Notes: generated from the sequence alone by a model not told the origin. DNA of 64,000 nt from Flavobacteriales bacterium (GCA_028281825.1 JANQJC010000107.1:43705-107704), one strand, 5' to 3'; shown: positions 1-11,800, counted from the first letter of the stretch. Numbers and translations: made by a program.

Positions 1-608
1 CCTTCCTCTTTAACATATTCAGGAATTTCTACTTCTTTTTGGGCTTTCACCACCTTTGGGAAAAATAAATCAGTGTTTTTGTTAATGTAATTATCTTGAA
101 GTTCCTTTACCTCCTTATCAAGAGCCTTTAATTTTTCTTTCACCTTCCTGGCCTCTGTGGAATCTCCAGCTTCTTCCAATTCTTCCACTTTCTTTTTAAG
201 TGGTTCTGCTTCCTTACCTTTTTTTGATAAAAACTGGATATACTCAAAAAACTTTTCATTCTCTTTTGAGCCTTTAAATTTAGCTTTCTCTACGTACTCA
301 CTTTTTTCAGTTTCAAAAGAGAAATGTTGGTCATCAGAGACAATAATTTCGAAATAGGACTTGTCTGGGTCAACTATCAAGTAGATACCACCAGGTAGGG
401 CCGTATCTCCAGCAAAAACAAAACTGCCATTGTCATCCATCCTCACTGTATCCTTAATGTATTGCTTATCGCCATAGTGATATGCCAAATACACATCATC
501 ATTCGCCCGACCCTTAAGTGTACCTTCTATCGCATAACCTTTTTTATCTTGTGAATAAGATGTGAAAGTTATGAGAGCTGTTAGGCAAATCGTAAATAAA
601 CCCCTCAT
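1..608 (-). CDS. N-terminal part of a secreted protein resembling DUF4369-type thiol-disulfide oxidoreductases; truncated by the window edge
   Basis: Open minus-strand frame from ATG at 608 (MRGLFTICLTALITFTSYSQDKKGYAIEGTLKGRANDDVYLAYHYGDKQYIKDTVRMDDNGSF...) to the window start; signal peptide followed by a DUF4369-like pattern. Absent from the ORF track, probably because it has no stop in the window. Confidence 0.7.
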   Translation of the reverse strand, partial: MRGLFTICLTALITFTSYSQDKKGYAIEGTLKGRANDDVYLAYHYGDKQYIKDTVRMDDNGSFVFAGDTALPGGIYLIVDPDKSYFEIIVSDDQHFSFETEKSEYVEKAKFKGSKENEKFFEYIQFLSKKGKEAEPLKKKVEELEEAGDSTEARKVKEKLKALDKEVKELQDNYINKNTDLFFPKVVKAQKEVEIPEYVKEE

Positions 609-757
609 TATCTAATATGTTATTAATGAATTTTAGATTGACCGAAAGCAAATTTACATAATTAAGCTCCCGAAAAAAGTTAATGAAACGTTAAAAGCCT
701 AAGGTCTTCTTTTTTTCTTATTTTAGCCCGATTCCTTATCGTATAAAGAGGAGTAAA

Positions 758-1201
758 ATGCCATTTTTTCAGCTATTAAATGCCACTGATATTGTAACTA
801 CGCTTGAGAAAAACGAGATAGTTAACTTTTTGTACAACAATATAGAAGGAAGTCCTGAGCATAGTAAAGAGGTTATTTTAAAATGTATTGAGTATGCTTT
901 AAGTAAGTTTCCTCATCAAGGGGGCTTTTTGGTTTTAGCCAAGGAAGGGCATGAGATATTGGGAGCTGTTGTTGTCAACAAAACCAATATGGAAGACTAC
1001 ATACCAGAAAACGTGCTGGTATACCTGGCAGTGAAAAAAGATAGCAGAAAACAAGGTTTTGGAACAGCCTTAATTCAAAAAGCAATTGAATACACCAAAG
1101 GCGGACTCGCTACTCACCTTCCGCCAGACAATATATACCAAGGGCTTTTTGAAAAGCTGGGTTTTGCATATAAGTATAAAGAGTTTAGGCTCAATAAATA
1201 G
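758..1201 (+). CDS. GNAT-family N-acetyltransferase
   Basis: 147 aa ORF with VYLAVKKDSRKQGFGTALIQKAIEY acetyl-CoA binding motif (R/Q-x-x-G-x-G/A). Confidence 0.8.
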   Translation: MPFFQLLNATDIVTTLEKNEIVNFLYNNIEGSPEHSKEVILKCIEYALSKFPHQGGFLVLAKEGHEILGAVVVNKTNMEDYIPENVLVYLAVKKDSRKQGFGTALIQKAIEYTKGGLATHLPPDNIYQGLFEKLGFAYKYKEFRLNK

Positions 1202-1202
1202 C

Positions 1203-1595
1203 TTATTCTATAAAGCCGTATTTTCTCTTTACCTTTTCACCGATAGGTATTTTTTGCCCATACTCATCAATCCTCACAAATACAACCTGTGTAGATGTTA
1301 CCACTTCTTCTTCACCTGTATAGACATTAATCCTTTTTGCAAGCATATCCAAGCTTATTGATGTATTGCCTATAGTGTTTACTTTACCATAAATCCTTAT
1401 GGTATTACCGACTTTTACCGGACGCTCAAACAATATCTCCGTCATCTTTCGGGTAACCATGTTTGGTGTTAAACAAACCTGGTTGGCCATTGCCACTGCT
1501 GCCTCGTCAATCCATGATAACATGATACCACCAAACAAGTTACCATGCACTCCTACATCCTTTGTCATACAAACATGGGTCGCAATCAATTCCAT
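1203..1595 (-). CDS. acyl-CoA thioesterase, hotdog fold (YciA-like)
   Basis: 130 aa; HGNLFGGIMLSWIDEAAVAMANQ hotdog thioesterase motif. Confidence 0.85.
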   Translation of the reverse strand: MELIATHVCMTKDVGVHGNLFGGIMLSWIDEAAVAMANQVCLTPNMVTRKMTEILFERPVKVGNTIRIYGKVNTIGNTSISLDMLAKRINVYTGEEEVVTSTQVVFVRIDEYGQKIPIGEKVKRKYGFIE

Positions 1596-1679
1596 TCTTT
1601 CAATTTTGAGGCTAAATTAACCAATCCATATTTAGGATATGGCATCTATCGATTATATTAGAGATTAATTGTATAGTTA

Positions 1680-1926
1680 TGGAATTAAGGCATCATTGCC
1701 AAACCCAATAGCAAAACAGATTCAATAGAAGTAACACCCAAAGGCAATTTAAAAGTAAAAGTTCCAACTGTGGATGGTAAAGCCAACTTACCTTGTAAAG
1801 TATATCTCTAAAAAGCTAGGTATACCCAAATCCACAGTAACACTGCTGAAAGGACATACCAACCCACATAAAAAGCTTGAAATTGAAATGGAAGAAAGAG
1901 ATACGAAAAGACTATTAGGAATTTAG
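1680..1926 (+). pseudogene. frameshifted remnant of a DUF167/YggU-family gene
   Basis: One frame reads KPNSKTDSIEVTPKGNLKVKVPTVDGKAN; after a frame change it reads YISKKLGIPKSTVTLLKGHTNPHKKLEIEMEERDTKRLLGI-stop. Together they resemble a DUF167 protein; no single ORF spans them. Confidence 0.7.
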
Positions 1927-3023
1927 AATATCTTAGGCATATTCCTTGGTCCATTGAAGTTATAACAGTTTCTTGCCCTCTTGCTAGCCATTCTTGACTT
2001 GCTATTACCCAAACTGGTTAACTCAATAATAAGCGCTATCTCATGTGAACCACCTGATGAACCTGATAACCTGGAAAGAGTGAGGTCATAACTATATCCA
2101 ATCTGGTAGTTGAAACCGCTATTATTAGTTCCCTTTAAGCCAAAATTAAATACGGCAGCATCTGTTCTATCTACCTTAAAGAAAGGCCCTTCATTTCTAT
2201 ACCACACCCCAAACATAACTGGAGTTCTTAATACGAATGCACCTATATTAAAAGTGGATAATGGACGCTGATGCTCATACATAATATTGGGCGAAATGAA
2301 AGTTAAGTTTCTTGCCCTGCGCTTGCTTAACGGTATAATTGCTGAGTAATGAACGTTAAATTTACGAGGTAAGCCTTCATTCCTATCCAGCAGAGACTCG
2401 TTGGGTTCTGTAACATGCTTAACGGCAGCACCCAGTGTATTGCTAATAAGCTTTCTACTTTTTCTACGCTTGATGTTAAAGCGCGTCATCACACCAAAGT
2501 CAAAATCAAAAAATCCCGTTTGTAAATTATCAGGCGGTTGCGCAGATGATTGATAAATAGCGCCATATACCGGGTCTAGCTGGTCACTAAAAACAAACCT
2601 ACTCCAGTCAATTCGCTTGGTGATATAGTTGGCTTGAATACCTGCATGTATATCCCACATCCTTGGCACAACTGTGAGTCTATATGAATACATTGCACCG
2701 TAGGTATTAGTTTTTAAAGCTCCCTCACCTTCCCCTCTTGAAGTAATTAAAGCTCCAAAACCACCCGCAGCAGCAAATGAACTAAAATCAATAGTAGCGC
2801 TAAAGGTTGAAAAATCTCCGGGAACTGCCGTAAATAAGTTTCTGTAATTAAGAGTAGTTCTAAAACCTCTATCTGCACCAGCAAATGCTGGGTTAAAGTA
2901 TATCTTGTTTGCGTAGTATTGAGAAAATGTAGGATCTTGAGCAAATGCTGAGACCACCGAGAATAAAGAAATAGCTACTAAAAGTATACGTTTAAACATG
3001 CTAAAAAGCTTTTTCGCGAACAC
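1923..3023 (-). CDS. PorP/SprF-family type IX secretion system membrane protein
   Basis: AQDPTFSQYYANKIYFNPAFAGADRGFRTTLNYRNLF is the family hallmark N-terminus; beta-barrel-like. Confidence 0.9.
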   Translation of the reverse strand: MFAKKLFSMFKRILLVAISLFSVVSAFAQDPTFSQYYANKIYFNPAFAGADRGFRTTLNYRNLFTAVPGDFSTFSATIDFSSFAAAGGFGALITSRGEGEGALKTNTYGAMYSYRLTVVPRMWDIHAGIQANYITKRIDWSRFVFSDQLDPVYGAIYQSSAQPPDNLQTGFFDFDFGVMTRFNIKRRKSRKLISNTLGAAVKHVTEPNESLLDRNEGLPRKFNVHYSAIIPLSKRRARNLTFISPNIMYEHQRPLSTFNIGAFVLRTPVMFGVWYRNEGPFFKVDRTDAAVFNFGLKGTNNSGFNYQIGYSYDLTLSRLSGSSGGSHEIALIIELTSLGNSKSRMASKRARNCYNFNGPRNMPKIF

Positions 3024-3102
3024 AGCCTTATACTGTGAAAACGTAATTCGGTTACAATATTCGGCGTTTTTTATCTATACGCCAATTTATTGCAAATGGA
3101 TG

Positions 3103-4557
3103 CTAGTACCTAAATCCGAAAGTCACAAGCACTGTGCTTTCACTATTCTTAACTGAGGCTGGATTGACATAGGTGGGGTCATACAAATACAGGTCTCCAG
3201 AAGTCTTTTCGAGCATATAAGCTACATCAACCGAGAAACCCCTATCCCTTACCCCTATCCCAAATGAATATATAGGGTTGTCCGTATTAATATCAGGTTT
3301 GCGCGGGTCACCCAAAAGTTGGCAACCGCCTCTAAAGCTTACCACATTGTAGCGCCACTCTGTACCGAGACGTATATTACCTACCGAAGTAAAGGTGTTA
3401 TTGATAGCATTATTCTCAGTGATGAAAACATTACTGGGTGAAATTGACCTTAACCTGGACCTTGAGTAATCAACATATTCGTAATCAGCACTGATAAAAC
3501 CCATTTTACCAAAAATGATAGCAAGGCTGCCAATTGCCCTATATGGGGTTGTTAATTCATAATCAAAGAAGCCATTATCAGATGAAGCGCCCAGAGACAC
3601 TCCATAGGCAGTTGTATTCATATCACTATCCCAGTTATCTTGCATTTGGAAGAATGTTGGAGTATGAATAGCGGCACCCAACCTTAACCAGTCTGCCGCC
3701 CGATATATCATCCCTAGCTTAAAGTTATACCCATTACCACGGGTACTTAAGTTTTGGGTGTACTCAAAATTACTGAAATTAGGAATACTGTCATTTTCAT
3801 CTTTCTCTGAGTATTCCCATCTCTGGTCATACCTAATGTTAGGAAAGCCTATAGTGGCCCCTAAATACAATCTATTGCTATAATTAGCCCCGAATGACAG
3901 GTTTATCTCACCCATTGAGCCCCTCGTAGTTCTCTCCAAGCGTTGGATTTGCCCATATTTACTCACTACACTAGCATAATCATCTACAGCACCTGGTACG
4001 GTATCAATAAGGTAAGTTTGCCATGCAAGGCTAGCTCCAAAAGGGTGTTCGGCTCCTAAATCCTCATAATGGATGCCATTTGCCTGACTTACGAATATGT
4101 CGGCAAGCGAACTGGTTTGGTTTACTCCTTCAATTAGTTGCCTATTGTGAAAGCTGTTGGTCCTGGTGTAACCAATACCAAAATTGGTGGATAACCAACC
4201 ATGTGTTGTATTCTTTTTGCTTATTCTGGTAGCTACAAAACCTGCATTGGCAAAATTAAAATTAAGCTTCCAATCGTCAGCTGAAGTGCCATTGTATTCA
4301 GCATTAGTGCTGGTTGCTACAATAGATGGCGTGAAGGTAAACTCAGATTTACGATAAATGGCTATCCCTGCCGGATTGGTACTTAATGTAGTAAAGTCGC
4401 CACCGAGGGCACCAAAAGCACCACCAACTGCAGAGTACCTTGCTGTGCCTATTGGAGAAAGATTTGAATACCTCAAAGCATCATTCTGGTCTTGTGCTTG
4501 CGTTCCCAGCCATAGGAACAGCGAAACAAGAATTCCAATCCCCTTTTTCAATGTCAT
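3103..4557 (-). CDS. outer membrane beta-barrel protein (OmpP1/FadL-like)
   Basis: 484 aa with signal peptide; ALRYSNLSPIGTARYSAVGGAFGALGGDFTTLSTNPAGIAIYRKSEFTFTPS motif. Confidence 0.8.
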   Translation of the reverse strand: MTLKKGIGILVSLFLWLGTQAQDQNDALRYSNLSPIGTARYSAVGGAFGALGGDFTTLSTNPAGIAIYRKSEFTFTPSIVATSTNAEYNGTSADDWKLNFNFANAGFVATRISKKNTTHGWLSTNFGIGYTRTNSFHNRQLIEGVNQTSSLADIFVSQANGIHYEDLGAEHPFGASLAWQTYLIDTVPGAVDDYASVVSKYGQIQRLERTTRGSMGEINLSFGANYSNRLYLGATIGFPNIRYDQRWEYSEKDENDSIPNFSNFEYTQNLSTRGNGYNFKLGMIYRAADWLRLGAAIHTPTFFQMQDNWDSDMNTTAYGVSLGASSDNGFFDYELTTPYRAIGSLAIIFGKMGFISADYEYVDYSRSRLRSISPSNVFITENNAINNTFTSVGNIRLGTEWRYNVVSFRGGCQLLGDPRKPDINTDNPIYSFGIGVRDRGFSVDVAYMLEKTSGDLYLYDPTYVNPASVKNSESTVLVTFGFRY

Positions 4558-4623
4558 ATCAATTTGATTTTAATATGAGAAAGTGTACCCGAAAAATTCG
4601 GGTACACTTTTCTTCAAAGAACT

Positions 4624-6375
4624 TTACGGCCTTCCTGACCTTGATGACCCTCTAGAACCACCTCTGCTCGGTACACTTCTCGAACCTCCTGATGGCCTGC
4701 TAAAGCTTCCGCCTCTGCTTGGCGCACTTCTGTTGATTGAGCCACCGCTGTTCCTGCTACCACCGCTTCTATTAGGCCTAACCTGCGGTGTTCTATAACT
4801 AGGTTTAGAATTTGAGTTATTCGGCCTGCTATAGTTTGGTGCAGGGCGGCTTTGTGGCCTACTATTGTAATTGTTACCACTGTTATTCCTACTCGGCGAC
4901 TGAGTCCTAGGCCTTGTATACACACCACTACTCCTATCTACATTAGGGCGAGTGCTGATGTTTGGTCTTTGCCGCACCTGCCTTTCTGGTTGCTTATAGG
5001 TTTGTGGCCTTTGTGTTTGCTGACGCTGAGTTTGAGTTTGTGGCCTCTTATACTCAGGCCTGGTCACATTTGTGTTTGACCTGGATTGAGTCTCAGGACG
5101 CCTATAAGTATTCGAGCTGGTATTTGGCCTTGTGTAGTTTGTACTTGGCCTGCTACTTGAACTCGTACTTGGTCTAGCGTAATTATTCTCTGGCCTTGTG
5201 GAATACCTGTCAGCAGAAGAAGTACCTGGTTTAGTTGACTGGGTAGGTCTTGTAGAGCTAGTATTTGGCCTACTATAACTATCAATACTCGGCTTACTGC
5301 TTGTGCTCGGTTTAGCCTGACTGGTACCTGCATTACTCCTTTGAATAGTACTTGCACTATTAGAAGGTTTGGTACTACCCTGATTAGACTTACCTTGCAA
5401 CGTACTGGCATTTACCCTATCCACATTACCCTTACTAGAAGAATGTGCAAAACCGTCTAAATTACTACTGCTTCTGTCCCTAGATATAAGGCCTTTTGAA
5501 TTAAGACTGGTAAGACCATTCTGCTCCCTATACATTTGTGTAAAGTTAGCATGTGAGTTTGGGTTATTGTTTGAGTTACCAGCTGTCAAAGTGGATGTTC
5601 TTTGACCATAGTAGAAACCACTGTTACCATCTAATGTGTTATAATAATGGGCTGTATTTCTTCCATTCCAATAGCCGTCATTATATCCATTCCAATAACC
5701 CTGGTTGTAACCATTCCAAAAGCCATTATTAAAGCCACCACCCCAGCCCCAATAATTGCCAAATCCAGGGCAACCCCAATATGCAGCTGAGTAGTAACCC
5801 CATGGGTCGTAGAAACCAAATGGCCTGTTCCAATTCCAGTTTGACCATCCCCAGCCCCAACCCCAGTTTAAAGAAGCTGACCATGGGCTTGGCCTCCACC
5901 AGTGATAACCAAGGTAAATACTACTACCCCATAGAAAAGGATCATACGTATACCAAAAAGGATCGGTGAAATAAGTATCATAAAATCCAAAACCGAATAC
6001 AGGGCGATGAAATCTTCTTATTCTTGCAGAATATGAATAGTCATAATAATCATCGTAATAATTATTATTATTAATGTGGGTATCACCATTACCATCAATA
6101 TACTGTTCACTTGCAGAATAGTTTTCGTCGTAATATTCTTCTTCTAATCTTTGTTCTTGTTGGTATGTTTGCCCTTCTTCCACATACTCACGTTGAGCAT
6201 AGTCTGTAGAGCTAGGTTGTTGGTTGGTTGCATCAGCTGGGTATTCACTAGCCGAACTGTAGATGTCGTCGTCAGCATAATTGCTTGCATAATAAGACGA
6301 TGAACAGCTGGTTAAAAATAACGCGAATGCTGTCATTAATTTGATTATTGCATCCATTTTTAGCCCTCCTTTCAT
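4624..6375 (-). CDS. putative lipoprotein with Gly/Trp/Tyr-rich region and long Ser/Arg/Pro/Thr/Asn low-complexity tail
   Basis: 583 aa; lipobox-like ALFLTSCSSSYY; W/G/Y/N-rich centre; repeated RPxTSS/RPQTQ tail. Confidence 0.7.
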   Translation of the reverse strand: MKGGLKMDAIIKLMTAFALFLTSCSSSYYASNYADDDIYSSASEYPADATNQQPSSTDYAQREYVEEGQTYQQEQRLEEEYYDENYSASEQYIDGNGDTHINNNNYYDDYYDYSYSARIRRFHRPVFGFGFYDTYFTDPFWYTYDPFLWGSSIYLGYHWWRPSPWSASLNWGWGWGWSNWNWNRPFGFYDPWGYYSAAYWGCPGFGNYWGWGGGFNNGFWNGYNQGYWNGYNDGYWNGRNTAHYYNTLDGNSGFYYGQRTSTLTAGNSNNNPNSHANFTQMYREQNGLTSLNSKGLISRDRSSSNLDGFAHSSSKGNVDRVNASTLQGKSNQGSTKPSNSASTIQRSNAGTSQAKPSTSSKPSIDSYSRPNTSSTRPTQSTKPGTSSADRYSTRPENNYARPSTSSSSRPSTNYTRPNTSSNTYRRPETQSRSNTNVTRPEYKRPQTQTQRQQTQRPQTYKQPERQVRQRPNISTRPNVDRSSGVYTRPRTQSPSRNNSGNNYNSRPQSRPAPNYSRPNNSNSKPSYRTPQVRPNRSGGSRNSGGSINRSAPSRGGSFSRPSGGSRSVPSRGGSRGSSRSGRP

Positions 6376-6466
6376 TTTGTAAAGTTACGTTTATAATCCA
6401 TTAGAGTGTTTAATTTTTAATTTTGCCACTCAGACATTTATAAAGAAGCAAATACCATACCAAAAA

Positions 6467-7942
6467 ATGAGCAAAGACTTTCCAACAAGAGAAGAAAACT
6501 ATTCAGAATGGTACAACCATATAGCCCGAAAAGCTGACCTGGCGGAGAATTCTGCAGTAAGAGGCTGCATGGTGATTAAACCCTATGGTTTTGCCATTTG
6601 GGAAAAAATGCAAGCCACGCTTGATAAAATGTTTAAAGATACTGGACATAGTAATGCTTACTTTCCACTTTTCATACCAAAATCTTTTTTTAGCAGGGAA
6701 GCCAACCACGTAGAAGGTTTTGCAAAGGAGTGTGCTGTTGTAACTCACTATCGCCTAAAAAATGATGAAGAAGGCAAAGGAATTGTGGTGGATGAAAGCG
6801 CTAAACTAGAGGAAGAGCTTATTGTACGCCCTACCTCAGAAACCATTATTTGGGATACTTATAGAAATTGGATACAATCATACAGAGACTTGCCAATTTT
6901 GGTGAACCAATGGGCCAATGTAGTGAGATGGGAAATGCGCACAAGGCTATTCCTAAGGACCGCTGAGTTCCTATGGCAAGAAGGGCACACTGCACACGCC
7001 ACACAGGAAGAAGCAGAGCAGGAAGCACGCACCATGCTGGATGTATATGCCCAGTTTGCTGAAGAATGGATGGCTGTACCTGTGTTAAAAGGGGTAAAAA
7101 CTGCCAACGAAAGATTTGCAGGGGCTGTTGATACTTATTGCATAGAAGCCTTGATGCAGGATGGAAAAGCGCTACAAGCAGGTACTTCTCACTTCTTAGG
7201 ACAAAATTTCGCAAAGGCGTTTGATGTAAAATTTACCACCAAAGAAGGTAAGCAAGAACATGTGTGGGCTACTTCATGGGGGGTATCTACTCGATTGATG
7301 GGTGCCCTGATTATGGCTCATAGCGATGATGATGGTTTGGTATTGCCTCCAAAACTAGCACCAATACAGGTGGTGATTGTACCGATTTACAAGAACGAGG
7401 AGCAATTGAACAATATCTCTGAGGTGGCTATACAGATAAAAGCTGATTTGGAAAAAGAAGGTATAAGGGTGAAATACGATGATAGGGATACGCACAAACC
7501 AGGTTGGAAATTCTCTGAGTATGAATTTAAAGGTGTACCAGTGCGTATAGCCATTGGGCCAAGAGACCTTGAAAATGGCACTGTGGAAGTAGCGCGCAGA
7601 GATACCAAGGAGAAGCAAACCTATCAGCAGACAGATATTGTACATAAGGTGGAGCACTTACTGGAAAACATTCAGAAGAACCTTTATGATAGAGCTGTTT
7701 CATATAGGGAGGAAAATACCCGTCAAGTAGATAGTTGGGAGGAATTCAAAGATGTGATAGAAAATAAAGGTGGTTTTGTATTAGCACATTGGGATGGCAC
7801 TTCAGAAACGGAAAACAAAATAAAAGCCGAAACCAAAGCAACTATCAGGCTTATTCCGCTTAACAATAAACAAGAGGGTGGCAAATGCGTTTATACCGGA
7901 AACCCTTCTACCCAAAGAGTAATATTTGCTAAATCTTATTAA
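6467..7942 (+). CDS. proS: prolyl-tRNA synthetase
   Basis: 491 aa; class II synthetase motifs ([58 protein letters not shown]), C-terminal [18 protein letters not shown]. Confidence 0.97.
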   Translation: MSKDFPTREENYSEWYNHIARKADLAENSAVRGCMVIKPYGFAIWEKMQATLDKMFKDTGHSNAYFPLFIPKSFFSREANHVEGFAKECAVVTHYRLKNDEEGKGIVVDESAKLEEELIVRPTSETIIWDTYRNWIQSYRDLPILVNQWANVVRWEMRTRLFLRTAEFLWQEGHTAHATQEEAEQEARTMLDVYAQFAEEWMAVPVLKGVKTANERFAGAVDTYCIEALMQDGKALQAGTSHFLGQNFAKAFDVKFTTKEGKQEHVWATSWGVSTRLMGALIMAHSDDDGLVLPPKLAPIQVVIVPIYKNEEQLNNISEVAIQIKADLEKEGIRVKYDDRDTHKPGWKFSEYEFKGVPVRIAIGPRDLENGTVEVARRDTKEKQTYQQTDIVHKVEHLLENIQKNLYDRAVSYREENTRQVDSWEEFKDVIENKGGFVLAHWDGTSETENKIKAETKATIRLIPLNNKQEGGKCVYTGNPSTQRVIFAKSY

Positions 7943-7951
7943 ATTTATTTC

Positions 7952-8644
7952 ATGGAAAAGACCGATTCCCGTGAATTAATCCTGAAGACGCTGGCCGATA
8001 AAGCCTGCACTAAAATGGATATTTACAATAAGACCAAGGAAACCTTTAGCAAATTCAAAGTTCACCTGAAAGAGATTGCCGAAGAACTACAAGGTAAAAT
8101 GGGCAAGGTAGATGAGTGTATCATTATCGAATATAAGGATAATGGCGACTATGAGGCTGAAATAAGATTTGCGGGTGATGTGCTTATATTCCACATGCAT
8201 ACTGATATTTTTGACTTTGATAAGAGTCATGGTATTTGGAAATCATCATATGTGAATGAAGAGAATCGCCTATCTTACTGCGGGATGATTAACGTATATA
8301 ATTTTTTGGCCAACTCATTGCAATACGATAGGCAAAATGATATTGGCTACATGATTGCCCGTATTTTCATAAATAAAGAGCAACACTTTTTTGTGGAAGG
8401 AAAAAGGCAACTGGGTTTCCTATACAACAACTTTGCAAAATCAATAATTGATGATAAGGCCATTGTATCCATCATTGAGTCAGCAATACTCTACTGCCTT
8501 GACTTTGACTTGCTTACTCCACCCTATGACCAAGTGAAAGAAGTACGTGTAGCTGAAATGAAGGAGATTAGTAGTAAAACACCTATCAAAACTGGTAAGA
8601 GACTAGGTTTTCGCTTTCAAGCTGATGATGATTCGATAGGTTGA
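7952..8644 (+). CDS. conserved hypothetical protein
   Basis: 230 aa ORF 9 nt downstream of proS. Confidence 0.75.
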   Translation: MEKTDSRELILKTLADKACTKMDIYNKTKETFSKFKVHLKEIAEELQGKMGKVDECIIIEYKDNGDYEAEIRFAGDVLIFHMHTDIFDFDKSHGIWKSSYVNEENRLSYCGMINVYNFLANSLQYDRQNDIGYMIARIFINKEQHFFVEGKRQLGFLYNNFAKSIIDDKAIVSIIESAILYCLDFDLLTPPYDQVKEVRVAEMKEISSKTPIKTGKRLGFRFQADDDSIG

Positions 8645-8731
8645 TTTTTAGCTGAATATTTTTCAAAGTGTTTGGTGATATTTAAAAATTATTTAATTTT
8701 GCAACCTCTTTGAAAATTTGATTTTTCATCC

Positions 8732-8803
8732 GGCCCGTTCGTCTAGGGGTTAGGACGCCAGGTTTTCATCCTGGTAACAGGGGTTCGATTCCCCTACGGG
8801 CTA
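8732..8803 (+). tRNA. tRNA-Glu (anticodon UUC)
   Basis: GGCCCGT...ACGGGCT acceptor stem, CCAGG-TTTTCAT-CCTGG anticodon arm with TTC at 34-36, GGGGTTCGATTCCCC T-arm; CCA not encoded. Confidence 0.96.
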
Positions 8804-8806
8804 CGA

Positions 8807-8834
8807 AAAAAGCCGCTCAATTTGAGCGGCTTTT
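8807..8834 (+). terminator. intrinsic terminator after tRNA-Glu
   Basis: aaaagccgctcaa-t-ttgagcggctttt perfect inverted repeat ending in a T-run. Confidence 0.85.
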
Positions 8835-8873
8835 CCGATTCTGCTATACGCTAACAGCTAATAGCTTATACAG

Positions 8874-11800
8874 TTAATTAGCCTTGATAATAAAATTAAC
8901 CGAGTAGAAAGGCGGCATGTTATTGTGCGCTTGACCACCACCCCTTGCTTCCGATTCATAAGTGCGGGAAGAACTTGAACCACCATTTAGGTCTGAATAG
9001 TCGTTACCACTACCCTGCTCTTCTGCCTCTCTAAAGGTTATAGTTACATCATGGGTATGCGATGGCATTTCATCAATCGTTAACGTCACTTCTTCTTCAC
9101 CACCTGTGCCTTTTAAGGGGTATGGTGTTTCACCAACGTTTACAATAGGCTTAGCACCCAATGGAAAACGCCCTTTAAGATTAGGAGTGTTTGTGCCACC
9201 AAGCAAGGTTTGTAACTCAGGGTAAGTACCTCCATCAAAAGACTGCCCACCACAGAATAGCCACCCATCTGGTATATTATCATCCTCACCTACATACATT
9301 ACAATTGTGCCAACTGGCATTGCGGGTGAAGTTTGCCAACTGGCTACTCCATTAGCATTACTGGTTAGTACCTTGCCATCACCTTGGGTGCCATCTTGTA
9401 TGCGCACAGTACCATTCACGTGCAGTTTAGTGGTAGGAGAAGTAGTATTTATACCCACATTAGCGTTAAACACCAATAGGTCATTATCAAACTCACCGTA
9501 AATAAGTGCATTATCCTTGTCTGCGGCGCTATTCTCTATGAACAGCCTGTGTGAACCAGCACGCTGCTTACCTGCACGAAAACCCAAATAAACGTTATTA
9601 CTACCTCCTGCATCCCAACCAGCCTCGAAACCAAGGGCCGTATTGTTAGCATCGGCACTTCCACCCCAATCAAGTGCATTTGCCCCGACAGCAGTATTAT
9701 TGTTACCGGTTTGGTTTTCAAATAAGGCAAACTTGCCCACCGCCACGTTCTCATCACCTGTGGTGTTTTTCGCAGAAGCTGATTTACCTAAGCCTGTATT
9801 ATAATTTCCTGTAGTATTATTAGAAAGTGAATAAGCACCCATTGCCGTATTCTCAGTACCACTTGTATTTGTCTCGCCTGACTCAAAGCCAATAAACACG
9901 TTTCTATTTGAGGTGAAATCATCTACAAGACCTGCCTTTTCACCTATTATTATAGAGCCACCTGTGTTTCTTACATCTATTCTTCCCCCGTCCAATCTCA
10001 TACCGCCAACTAAGTGTAGCTTATCGGCAGGTGCAGAAGTGCCTATACCCACATTGCCGCTAACGGCAGCATACATATTTGTGTCATTTACTGTCCAATC
10101 CAAATCAGCAGTATCAGCACTCACCTGATAAGTGCCGTCTGAGAAGAAAATGGTATCTACATTGCTAACGTTTACTGTTCCATTTGCACTCACTGGCGAA
10201 ATGATGTAACCAGTGTCGCAGTCGAGTTTGTAGGTACGGAAGCGGACATCATTGCCGCTACCGATAAATGATTCACCGGGATAAGGGTCAAAACTATACA
10301 ACCTGATGGCAAACGAAGAAGATGAGGATACCAACTCAAACGTGTATGAGTTTCCTGCAGTGATAGGTATAGATGAAGTCAGTTCTATCAATTGCCATCC
10401 CGAACTCTGTGAACCCACAGCCCCTGTATATAATTGGGTTCCTCCAGTGCCTTCACCATCATATATGTTTAATGTACCACCAGGGAAACCACTTGAGCTA
10501 AAAAAGATAGCAATTCCGCCAAGGTCAACATCAGATGTAGGGATAACCTCTTGCCAGATGGCAGTTGTTACAAGTTCCGATGGCGGTGTATTCGCACTAT
10601 TATCTATATCAAGAAACAGCGCCAGTTCACAGGGGGTATATATTCCGTTAGTTGCATCCAAACTTTGTAAAGGCTGCCATGTAGCAGTACCATTGGCATC
10701 GCTGGTCATCACGTACCCAGCAGCTTGGTTGCCATCTACCATGCGGATGTTTCCTGCTACATGTAGCTTGTCTTCTGGTGAACTAGTGCCTATACCCACA
10801 TTGGCATTTAATGCTAGTATATCGTTATCAAACTCGCCATAAATAAGAGCATTATTTTTATCAGCAGCACTGTTCTCTATAAACAGTTGATTAGAACCTG
10901 ACTTGGCTTTACCTGCCCTGTAACCAAGAAAAACGTTACTGCTACCCTCTATATTATAACCAGCCTCATAGCCAAGGGCGGTATTGTTAGCATCCGCATT
11001 TCCTCCCCAATCAAGTGCATTTGCCCCAATCGCTGTATTATTATCGCCAGTCTCGTTTTCATATAATGCAAATCTACCTACCGCTACGTTCTCATCACCT
11101 GTAGTGTTTCTTCCAGAAGCTGACCTACCCAAAGCAGTATTGTGATTACCAGAAGTATTCTTAGAAAGTGAATGTGGTCCAATTGCCGCATTCTCTTTAC
11201 CGCTTATATTTGTCTCACCAGACTCATAGCCAATAAATACGTTTCTGTTAGTGCTAAAGTCATCAACCAGCCCAGCCTTTTCACCTATTATTACAGAGCC
11301 ACCTGTGTTTCTTACATCAATTCTTCCCCCGTCTAATCTCATGTCTCCCACCAGGTGTAATTTATCTGCAGGGGCGCTTGTTCCCACACCCACATTGGCA
11401 GCATTACCCAGCACAACACTATTGTTGGCCGTTACGGATGCATTAGCACCAATGGCCGTGGCGTTCTCCAATGTAGCGTTTCCCGAAGCATTATAACCTA
11501 TATAGGTATTATCGAAACCAGTAGTGTTACTTTTACCAGCATCAGTACCAATAAAAGCATTTCTATTACCTGTGGTATTAAAGCCTGCATCACGGCCTAC
11601 TAGCGTATTGTCTTTACCATCGCCAAGATTGAAACCTGCATTGGTACCTAAGGCAATATTGTTCAAGCCTGTAGTACTGTTGTAACCAGCATTTAAGCCA
11701 CCATAAAAGTTATTGCTACCTGTAGTATTAAAATGTCCTGCACGATATCCCAAAAACATGTTACCATCACCTGTTGTATTTCTCAAACCTGCACGGTAAC

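Noticed and set aside
10306-10842. 178-aa plus-strand ORF
   Set aside because: Antisense shadow of the collar-domain gene, whose repetitive codon usage keeps the opposite frame open.
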